Source: Prevotellaceae bacterium UBA6974 (GTDB lineage: Bacteria > Bacteroidota > Bacteroidia > Bacteroidales > Bacteroidaceae). Taken from it: a stretch of 22,432 bases of DNA. A model generated the notes under the pieces. The model searched no databases and was not told the DNA's origin. It saw only the letters and a program-made list of their open reading frames with translations. The translations under genes and the position numbers were made by a program. This document shows, in pieces, positions 7,297 through 15,100 of this stretch. Within the stretch, counting starts at the first letter, position 1. Every line of letters begins with the position of its first letter. Location of the stretch: assembly GCA_002450165.1 (NCBI GenBank), contig DJYQ01000028.1, positions 1 through 22,432 on the forward strand, written 5' to 3'.

Positions 7297-7991
7297 AGAA
7301 AATTACGATAGCCATCGACGGACATTCGTCATGCGGCAAGAGCACAATGGCCAAGAATCTGGCACGCGAACTGGGATATGTATATATCGACACGGGTGCA
7401 ATGTACCGCAGCGTAACTCTCTATGCAATGCAAAACGGCTTTATCGATGCCGGGCACAACATTGACACCGAAGCGCTGGAAAAGGCCATGCCCGAAATCC
7501 ATATCTCATTCAAGTTCAACCATACCACGGGACGTCCCGACACCTATCTGAACGGCAAATGTGTCGAAAACGAAATCCGTACCTTGGAGGTCAGCAATAA
7601 CGTAAGTCCCATCGCAACATTGGGGTTCGTCCGCAAAGCTATGGTCAACCAGCAGCGCCTGATGGGAAAGGAGGGCGGAGTAATCCTGGACGGGCGTGAT
7701 ATCGGCACCGTGGTATTTCCCGATGCTGAGCTGAAGATTTTCGTAACAGCCAGCGACGAGATACGTGCACAGCGTCGCTATGACGAACTTACTGCCAAGG
7801 GAGAGAAGGTCGAGTACGAGGAAATACTGAAGAATGTACGCGAGCGTGACTACATTGACTCGCACAGGGAAATAGCACCACTCACACAAGCAGCGGACGC
7901 AATAGTCCTGGACAACAGCAACCTTACAATAGCTGAGCAGCAGGAATGGTTATTGAAATTGACAAGGGAAGCGGTTTCTGCTTCGGTGTGA
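7293..7991 (+). CDS. cmk: cytidylate kinase
   Basis: Cytidylate kinase phosphorylates CMP and dCMP to the diphosphates with ATP. The 232-residue protein has the P-loop GHSSCGKST at residues 9-17, then DTGAMYRS (nucleotide-monophosphate site), DGRDIGTVVFP, and the RYDEL segment after FVTASDEIRAQR, all typical of bacterial Cmk. The ATG sits in the ATGA junction with porQ. The last 46 bases overlap the start of ispH in another frame, which is a long overlap. All three genes are probably translated from one mRNA. Confidence 0.95.
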   Translation: MKKITIAIDGHSSCGKSTMAKNLARELGYVYIDTGAMYRSVTLYAMQNGFIDAGHNIDTEALEKAMPEIHISFKFNHTTGRPDTYLNGKCVENEIRTLEVSNNVSPIATLGFVRKAMVNQQRLMGKEGGVILDGRDIGTVVFPDAELKIFVTASDEIRAQRRYDELTAKGEKVEYEEILKNVRERDYIDSHREIAPLTQAADAIVLDNSNLTIAEQQEWLLKLTREAVSASV

Positions 7992-8818
7992 CCCGTGCCA
8001 TAAGGAAAGCCGAGGAGGAACTGGGCGATGGCAACCGGCTTTACTGTCTGGGTGACATTGTCCACAACGGAAGGGAATGCGACCGCCTTGAACGCCTGGG
8101 GCTAAAATCCATCGGACATGGGGAGTTCAACAGGTTGCAGAACTCAAAAGTCCTGTTACGTGCCCATGGCGAGCCGCCCTCGACGTACGATATCGCCCGT
8201 AAGAACAATATACGGATTATAGATGCCACTTGTCCCGTCGTCCTGCACCTGCAGGAACGTATCAAGCAGGAATACCTTGCAGATACCGGGCATAGCAAGC
8301 AGATTGTAATCTTCGGTAAAAACGGACATGCCGAGGTATTGGGGCTGGTAGGACAGACCGAGGGGAATGCCATTGTGATAGAAAGTCCCGACGAGGTAGG
8401 CAAACTGGATTTCACCCGAGATATCTGCCTGTACAGCCAGACGACAAAGTCGCTGAGCGGTTTCAACACAATCGTAAACTACATCAAGGGGCACATCTCC
8501 CCCACTGCCACATTTACCTATTTCGACACCATCTGCCGTCAGGTAGCAAACCGTATGTCGGGAATACAGGAATTTGCTTCGCGACATGACCTTATTCTAT
8601 TTGTCTGCGGAAAGAAAAGCAGTAACGGCCGTGTTCTGTTCACCCAATGCCAAAATGTCAATGCCAGGAGTTACATGATAGAATCAGCCAGTCAAATAAA
8701 GGCATACTGGCTGACCGACTGCAGTTCCATAGGAATATGCGGTGCGACAAGCACTCCAAAATGGCTAATGGAGGAGTGCAAGGTACGTATCGAACAACTG
8801 CTTGGCGGCAACAAATGA
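7946..8818 (+). CDS. ispH: 4-hydroxy-3-methylbut-2-enyl diphosphate reductase
   Basis: IspH performs the last step of the MEP pathway, making IPP and DMAPP with a [4Fe-4S] cluster. The 290-residue protein keeps the three cluster cysteines at 12 (GSGFCFGV), 96 (DATCPVV) and 197 (FDTICRQV). It also has His40, His74 and His128, the Glu130 proton donor in GKNGHAEV, SSN at 225-227, and GATSTP near 266-271. These numbers coincide with or lie within a few positions of those known for E. coli IspH. The start at 7946 lies inside cmk, but a later start would remove Cys12, so the overlap is real. The 3' end overlaps meaB tail to tail by 54 bases. Confidence 0.96.
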   Translation: MVIEIDKGSGFCFGVTRAIRKAEEELGDGNRLYCLGDIVHNGRECDRLERLGLKSIGHGEFNRLQNSKVLLRAHGEPPSTYDIARKNNIRIIDATCPVVLHLQERIKQEYLADTGHSKQIVIFGKNGHAEVLGLVGQTEGNAIVIESPDEVGKLDFTRDICLYSQTTKSLSGFNTIVNYIKGHISPTATFTYFDTICRQVANRMSGIQEFASRHDLILFVCGKKSSNGRVLFTQCQNVNARSYMIESASQIKAYWLTDCSSIGICGATSTPKWLMEECKVRIEQLLGGNK

Positions 8819-9862
8819 AGTCTTCTCACCGGCAAGCACCGAACGCTCCTCGGCCTTCAGCATCGTCTCTATCGTAGGATTCTGGTAAAAGCTGTCACGC
8901 AGGTTTTCATTTATCGACTCGTACATCCAATACTTAGCCTGTTCAGCCCTGCGATGGTCGAAATAACCGTTCTGCCTGACAAAATCAATGTAGGCATATA
9001 CCATGTCCCAAACCTCCTTGATACCGATTCCGTAGAACCCGCTGTAGGTCAGCACCTGCGGCAGCCATCCGCTGTCGGGCATCGGGAACAGGTGCAGGGC
9101 ATTACGGAAGTGACTGGCTGCCAACTGGCATTTCTCCACATTGTTGCCGTCACATTTATTGATAATGATACCGTCTGCCATCTCCATGATACCACGCTTG
9201 ATTCCCTGCAGTTCGTCACCCGTACCTGCAAGCTGAATCAGCAGGAAGAAATCCACCATGCTGTGACATGCAGTCTCGCTCTGTCCGACACCTACCGTCT
9301 CGACAAAAATCTTGTCATACCCGGCCGCCTCGCACAGTATAATGGTTTCGCGCGTCTTGCGTGCAACACCACCCAGCGAACCAGCCGAGGGGCTGGGGCG
9401 GATAAATGTCTTGGGGTGTACGGACAACTTCTCCATACGTGTCTTGTCACCCAATATGCTTCCCTTGGTACGCTCGCTGCTGGGGTCAATAGCCAGTACT
9501 GCCAGTTTGCCCCCGTATTCGTTCAGAACGTGTATTCCAAACTCATCTATGCTGGTACTCTTGCCTGCACCCGGAACACCGCTGATACCAACACGGATGC
9601 TGTTTCCGCTGTACGGAAGGCATTTCTCGATGACCTCCTGCGCAATCTGATGATGTTCGGGCAATGTGCTTTCGACTAAAGTAACTGCCTGCCCCAGAAC
9701 AGACGAATCTCCCTTCAGTATTCCTTCGACATAATCCGAAGCAGTCAACTTGCGGCGCACAAAACTGCCACGGCGCAGATAAGGATTTCTGCTTGAAGGC
9801 TGAGCCACGCCTTTGTTTACGACAAGTCCTGCAAATTCAGCACTGTTTTCGGGATGTTCCAT
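8765..9862 (-). CDS. meaB: MeaB-family GTPase (methylmalonyl-CoA mutase chaperone)
   Basis: MeaB is a G3E-type GTPase that protects adenosylcobalamin-dependent methylmalonyl-CoA mutase and aids cofactor loading. The 365-residue protein has an N-terminal helical region, then the P-loop GVPGAGKST at 95-103 and AIDPSSERTKGSILGDKTRM in the switch region. FVETVGVGQSE and the base-specificity motif NKCDG follow, and a C-terminal dimerisation part contains WMYESINENL. The mutase genes are not in this window. The gene starts 19 bases after the DUF1573 gene, and its last 54 bases overlap the 3' end of ispH on the other strand. The C-terminus (FDTYLALLH) looks normal, so the overlap is not caused by a frameshift. 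Confidence 0.94.
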   Translation of the reverse strand: MEHPENSAEFAGLVVNKGVAQPSSRNPYLRRGSFVRRKLTASDYVEGILKGDSSVLGQAVTLVESTLPEHHQIAQEVIEKCLPYSGNSIRVGISGVPGAGKSTSIDEFGIHVLNEYGGKLAVLAIDPSSERTKGSILGDKTRMEKLSVHPKTFIRPSPSAGSLGGVARKTRETIILCEAAGYDKIFVETVGVGQSETACHSMVDFFLLIQLAGTGDELQGIKRGIMEMADGIIINKCDGNNVEKCQLAASHFRNALHLFPMPDSGWLPQVLTYSGFYGIGIKEVWDMVYAYIDFVRQNGYFDHRRAEQAKYWMYESINENLRDSFYQNPTIETMLKAEERSVLAGEKTSFVAAKQLFDTYLALLH

Positions 9863-9881
9863 TTTTATGCCGGGTTATGGT

Positions 9882-10949
9882 TTAGTCGTTTATAGTAATA
9901 TCTATGGTTTCGATTGCGTGATGAGGGTCATCGCTGATGAGCAGCACACGAGGACGAGCCTTCTCCTTCTTCAACATCGCAGGCGTTACCGTTATTTTCA
10001 GTTTTGCCGAACGTCCGGGAGAAATAGTACGGTCCGAAAGACCCACTGACACAGCACGGTTGAACACCTGCATCTGCTGTATGGTCAATGTCGATTTACC
10101 CTCGTTTGTAATCATAACAGTCTGTGTCACTGTCTTCTTAGTATTACCCGCAGGTATCTGCACATCCGCAGTACTGAGCCTCATCACTGGAGCAGAATCC
10201 AGTTGGCGGGAACTTAGCTGCGAGAATGACGGCAACAGGACGGCGACAACCTGCACCTCGTTCTGCTCGCCCACCTTGTCGCCCATGTAACGAGCCAGAT
10301 AGACACTGGTCCTGTTCATCCCCATCATAGGCAGTTTCTCGCTGTTCAGAGTCAGACGTATATGCCCGCTGCGACCGCCAGGAATCACCTCGGGTATATA
10401 CTCAGCCGTGAGATATTCGGGCAAATGCATCAACTGCGGACGGAAGGCTCCCCGTTCGGTATTTACTATCTGTATCTCGGCAAACGGCTTGTCGCCCTTG
10501 TTCACATTATTGAACTCCACATAATTGGTACTCATGCGCACATTGCCCAAATCTATGGGAAAATCACCGGTAAAATCTACCGTACTGGAAACTACCCGCC
10601 CCTGCAGGGACAGCATTACCGGCTTATCCGATGCATTTGTATGAACCTCCAGGTATTTGACAAAAGTCCCCAAAAGTTTGGCATCATAAGTCGCCCGTAT
10701 CTCACCACGTCCGCCAGCAGGAATTGCCGTCTTGGTAAACTCTACACTGGTACACCCACAAGAGGGATGCACGTCCGAAATGACCAACGGAGCGTTACCC
10801 TTGTTGGAAAAGCCAAACACCACCTTGCAAGGCTGCTGATACAAAACCTCGCCCATCTTGCGGATTTCCTGATCAGGCACGAAAGACGGCTGTGCAAGCA
10901 CCACAGTAGCAAGTATCAGCGAATATAAAAGAACAATCTGTTTTCTCAT
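9882..10949 (-). CDS. DUF1573 domain secreted/periplasmic protein
   Basis: The 355-residue product starts with a signal peptide (MRKQIVLLYSLILATVVLAQ) and then contains at least one DUF1573-type immunoglobulin-like domain. The diagnostic stretch VISDVHPSCGCTSVEF is at about residues 58-73 of the mature frame, after a segment that places it under FSNKGNAPL. Further beta-rich repeats follow up to the end. The family is common in Bacteroidota and has no settled function. I chose the ATG at 10949 because it begins the signal peptide; an ATG two codons upstream (10955) is possible. The tandem promoter repeat at 10959-11128 lies immediately upstream, and the nearest promoter would leave almost no leader. 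It is followed by meaB after 19 bases, probably on the same transcript. Confidence 0.88.
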   Translation of the reverse strand: MRKQIVLLYSLILATVVLAQPSFVPDQEIRKMGEVLYQQPCKVVFGFSNKGNAPLVISDVHPSCGCTSVEFTKTAIPAGGRGEIRATYDAKLLGTFVKYLEVHTNASDKPVMLSLQGRVVSSTVDFTGDFPIDLGNVRMSTNYVEFNNVNKGDKPFAEIQIVNTERGAFRPQLMHLPEYLTAEYIPEVIPGGRSGHIRLTLNSEKLPMMGMNRTSVYLARYMGDKVGEQNEVQVVAVLLPSFSQLSSRQLDSAPVMRLSTADVQIPAGNTKKTVTQTVMITNEGKSTLTIQQMQVFNRAVSVGLSDRTISPGRSAKLKITVTPAMLKKEKARPRVLLISDDPHHAIETIDITIND

Positions 10950-10958
10950 AACCATTGG

Positions 10959-10989
10959 CAAAGTTACGAAAAGTCGAGCGCAGAACAAA
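10959..10989 (-). promoter_or_regulatory. proximal promoter of the DUF1573-meaB genes
   Basis: On the minus strand TTTG (10989-10986), a 19-base spacer and TAACTTTG (10966-10959) make a full match to the Bacteroidota promoter. The TAACTTTG ends ten bases before the DUF1573 ATG, so the start of transcription would fall only a few bases before the start codon. The mRNA from this promoter would be leaderless or nearly so. Confidence 0.7.
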
Positions 10990-11039
10990 AGTTTTTAACT
11001 TTTTTATGCCGAGACCGAGTAACTTCGAGACTTTTGTCG

Positions 11040-11070
11040 CAAAGTTACGAAAAGTCGAGCGCAGAACAAA
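11040..11070 (-). promoter_or_regulatory. distal copy of the same promoter
   Basis: The second repeat unit gives TTTG (11070-11067), 19 bases and TAACTTTG (11047-11040) with the same geometry as the proximal copy. A transcript from here would carry the hairpin-forming unit sequence in its leader. A third TAACTTTG at 11127-11120 has only a weaker TTG (11150-11148) upstream. Confidence 0.65.
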
Positions 11071-11171
11071 AGTTTTTGACTTTTTTATGCCGAGACGAGT
11101 AACTTCGAGACTTTTGTCGCAAAGTTACTAAAAAGAAGCAGTATCTGCAACGGGAACAATCGTTTTTTTCC

Positions 11172-12164
11172 TTACGATGACGGTTTCAACGTTCGCAAAG
11201 CGGCCTCCAATTCGCGTATCAACTCACGTTTTTCGGTAGAAGGCGAATAGACAAAGCCCTCAGCAACAATCACCTTGCTCCCGACTGTATCCACCTGTAC
11301 AAGACACACAAAGGGACCGCCCAAGGCTCCGTTCCGCATCTCCCACAGACCACGGATCTCCAAAACGTCCATACCCTGTATGCTGCGTATTCTGCCACTC
11401 ACCAGAGCCTCACCTTCCTCTCTCGCTGTCTGCATCCACTGGTCAGGACGGTCACCTGGAATGTTCTGCTTCATGACCGAATCACGGCGTTCCATCGCAC
11501 GTCCTATATCAAACCCCGTTGTTCCGTCCCATGGCAAGGCATACACAACGACATTCTGATCCTTCTGGTTCCGATTGGTTCCGCACCACAGAAAATCCCT
11601 GCCCTTCTTGGTAGCCTTGAGCTCCTCTGGCACACGGATATCCATTCCCAACACCTGTTTCAACTGGTCCGAAACACGCTTGCAGTATTTGCGCTGCAGA
11701 TTTGCCTTGCACATTTCAATCTGCCCTTCACACAACAGGTCTTGGATACGTTCCCTGTTAGCCGAGAGATATGCACGCAGGGAGTTTATGTCAGGAGCCG
11801 AGACTGTCACCTCAACCTGCGGTTTTGCCGTAACATTGCGGCTGACGCCTATCATGGGCTTTCTTAGTTTATCATTTACATTGACAAACAGCTGCGAGTG
11901 CATCGTTCCGAACATACGGTCGTAATGCTTAGTGAAGATACGCGTTACACGGAACATCAGCTCGGATTGCGCCAAGCCCGGCACCTGGGCCTCCACAATG
12001 GTTTTTATCGTATCCTGCAAGTCGCTTTCCCATACCTGCTTGTCAACGACCAGCAACAGTTCGCCAGGCAACCCTTTGGACTCACCTATGATAATCTTTG
12101 GCTTGCCGGTATCACAGGCGCAAAGGAGGAAGAGCAACAACAGACCGAGCAGCTTGTAATGCAT
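11172..12164 (-). CDS. DUF4837 family lipoprotein
   Basis: The 330-residue product has a lipoprotein signal: a hydrophobic stretch MHYKLLGLLLLFLLCAC with lipobox Leu14-Cys15-Ala16-Cys17, so it should be anchored in the outer or inner membrane. The remainder (KIIIGESKGLPGELLLVVDK, then LPWDGTTGFDIGRAMERRDS further on) resembles the DUF4837 family of Bacteroidota, which has no known function. The match is from memory of the family pattern, not a search. It follows the alpha-2-macroglobulin gene after 33 bases and is the last gene of the long minus-strand run. A weak inverted repeat (TTCTTAA/TTAAGAA, 12174-12194) lies between the two genes. No T-run terminator follows the stop. Confidence 0.78.
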   Translation of the reverse strand: MHYKLLGLLLLFLLCACDTGKPKIIIGESKGLPGELLLVVDKQVWESDLQDTIKTIVEAQVPGLAQSELMFRVTRIFTKHYDRMFGTMHSQLFVNVNDKLRKPMIGVSRNVTAKPQVEVTVSAPDINSLRAYLSANRERIQDLLCEGQIEMCKANLQRKYCKRVSDQLKQVLGMDIRVPEELKATKKGRDFLWCGTNRNQKDQNVVVYALPWDGTTGFDIGRAMERRDSVMKQNIPGDRPDQWMQTAREEGEALVSGRIRSIQGMDVLEIRGLWEMRNGALGGPFVCLVQVDTVGSKVIVAEGFVYSPSTEKRELIRELEAALRTLKPSS

Positions 12165-12197
12165 AATTCATATTTCTTAATGCATAGTTAAGAATCC

Positions 12198-15100
12198 CTA
12201 ATTTCCTCTCCCTGCCACACTATGCGTCACGTTGGTACCGTGGGCACAGTACTCAGGAGCATACTGGCATTTGACATCAGCAACAGCCATGCCGTACCTT
12301 CCAGTGCGCTGTACACTCAGTTCCTCATCCAGGACATAGACTCCATGAGGCATCGAGGGAATGAAATACTCGGTACGGTCGTCATATACCTGACGATAGT
12401 ACATTATACCACCCTGATAGCCGCAACCGGACAGTTTGTTTACCGGCTCGACCGAAGCAGAACGCGGAACCGTAACAACGACATAGTCACAGTCATTGTC
12501 GGACTTGACTGTCACACGGCTGCGCAAGCGGTCACCGACCCTTGCCTCTTCCCTGTCAACCTCGGACGTTATCTCGAACCCCGTTCCTGCACCACTGACC
12601 TTTTCATACGGCAGGTTATAGCCCGCATATACCGAAGCCCAGGTCTCGTGGTCAGACTTGTTCCGCAAAACGACATTGCGGTGACGGACAACATCGATGG
12701 TATCCACCTGCATGGATGGCGCACTATAGTCTGCAGACAGCGTACGCACGCCCAAAGTCAGGGCATAAATGGCATCGATGCTGTTCACTGGCGTATCCCA
12801 CACCTGTGTCCGTTTCTGCTTCAGCAGCCACTTCTGCATACCGCGTATTGTAGCACTGTCACGGGGAGTAACCTTCCATATCGCCTCCATAACCTGCGTA
12901 TGTATAGCAATACGACGGTCCACACTGGTCCAATCCGCTGAACGGTATGCCATATACGTGCCGTCCTTGTGTTCCAGACGACGGTGAATCATCTCCATTG
13001 CACCCTTTGTCAGCTTCTCCTGCACATTGTGCTGCACAATTAGCAACAGGGCCAGTTTCTCGTTGCTTACTTCCTGTACATCCGTCGGAGCGTGCCTGAG
13101 CATACGCCTTACCAGTCTGACCGTCTCGGTGTCCATTGCACCCGAAGCAGTCAGTACATACATCGCACGCAGGTCGGACAATGACAAAACCCAATCCCCC
13201 GAATACCTGCTACGCTCGTCACATGCCTTCTGTAACACACCCTTCAGGTATTTGCGTATTCCATACAGGACCCCACTGGCATCGGTATCTATTTTTCCAA
13301 GACGTGCCAACAGGAATCCCACCTCGCAGGTCATATAGTCACTGCCTCTCAGTCCGGGATACCACGATATGCTGCCATCGGCATTCTGCATCTGGCGCAC
13401 CTTGTTTATATAACGCGCAGCCGACTCGCTGCCCAGCCGTGATGCAGCGTAATAAGCTGACGCATATGACAGGACGTCCTGATACCTGGGCTCCATCATC
13501 TGCGGCAGTGCATTTATGGCACTCTGTATCGGATCCAGGTTCTGCTCCACAACGATAGTACGATTCACGGCACCGACAGGGAACAAGTCCTGGAAATCAA
13601 CCGAAACAGTTTCTCCGGGCTCCAATGTAATTGCCTTTGTCGAAATCAGCTCAGCCACCGATTCCAAAACAGGAATCTCGCGCATCTCACCATCGCTGTC
13701 GGTAGCAGTAGCAGCCTTGATGCTTATCTGCAACCCTTTGGCTCCCTGCGGCGCGTACAGGGATGTGATAATAGTCGTATCACTCTGTGCACCCAGGCTT
13801 AGGCGTACATCCTTGCGGCTTAGCACCTTCTGCGACACAGCGTCCCTCACAACAATCCCGACACGGACCTGCTGAGACTTGTCCGTTGTATTTCCAATTG
13901 TTGACGAGAACGAGAAATCATCACCCTCACGAACAAAGCGCGGCAGGTGCAGTTCAGCCATCAGGCTCTTCTGCGCAACCAGCTTGTCGTCCAGTTTCCC
14001 ATAGCACATGTCATAGGTATGTGCAAATCCCAGTATATGCCATGTAGTCAGGCTCTGGGGCAGGACGAACGACAATGCCACACGCCCCTCGCCATCGGTC
14101 ATCAACCCCGACTGGAATATTGCCGTCTCGCTGAAATCGCTGCGCATGGCGACACCGTCAGGAAAATCCGAACCGGACTCCTCAGCCAACGAACCGACCG
14201 CCTGCATGTCTGCCATAGGACGTGCCATAGCCACGTCAACGGACGCAGCCTGGGCCTTACCCTTGACCTTGACTTCGGCCAGTCCTCTGACTCTCATATT
14301 CCTGACCATCGGTGCCGTACGGCCAAAGCCCACTATCAGCCTGTTGTTGAAAAGACTTTCGTCCAATGATGTAAAACTGTACTGAGGATACTTGTAGTAC
14401 CTGACATCAAACTGCTGGAAATATATCCTGCCATGAGGCTCGTAGCCAAAACCGTAACGCAATGGAGCGTACGGAATGTAATGCGACAAGACATTCTGCA
14501 TATCGAACGAATTTGGAGCCAGCGCATCCAGCGAGGCATCATAGACGCTCATCAGTACACTCGCCCCACTCTTTTTCCCGTCCAGGCGACCGACACGCAG
14601 CGTCCATTGCTGCAACTCGCCCGGCTGGGTATGGTCACGGAAAGTATCCCAATGCAGGGACAGACGCTTTTCGGGCATACGCCTGTACAGTTTTACCTGC
14701 CTGTGCTCCACTATTCCATCCAGCACACAGGATGCCTGCAGGTTCAGTCCATCGCCATATTCACTGTGATACGGAATCTGCATCGTGCTGAGCGTATCAC
14801 TTGTGCTGATTACGGTATCAATAACCATCTTATTGGCTGCAAAGCCCATCAGATATATATGGCGCATACGCCCTGTCTTGCCACGGAATTCGAGAACAGC
14901 AGGCACATCGGTCTCGAACGTATCTACAGGAACCTCAATCCATTTCTTGGCAACAACACGTGTCTCCCTGGGCGGATCGGGGAAAAGCCGTACCGACGAA
15001 CTGGCCGTCTGCTCCTCGCCCGACGGGGAAAGCACGCGCACCGACACCAGCATTGTGGGGAAATACCTGAAATCACCGCTATGCTCCTGACGTGGAATCC

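Larger units (their letters stand above)
10959..11128 (-). repeat. tandem 80/81-bp repeat carrying promoter elements
   Basis: Two nearly identical units, 10959-11039 (81 bases) and 11040-11119 (80 bases), are followed by the first nine bases of a third (11120-11128). The units differ at one substitution and one single-base indel. On the minus strand each contains TTTG, a 19-base spacer and TAACTTTG, an ideal Bacteroidota promoter pointing at the DUF1573 gene. Each unit boundary also holds an inverted repeat with arms GTAACTT/AAGTTAC (11019-11048 and 11099-11128). I suspect this is an interspersed genomic repeat, but that needs a genome-wide search. Confidence 0.9.

Noticed and set aside
12198..12500. 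A type IX secretion C-terminal signal on the alpha-2-macroglobulin
   Set aside because: The last residues do not show the conserved beta-sandwich pattern of such domains, and the end looks like the normal end of this family.
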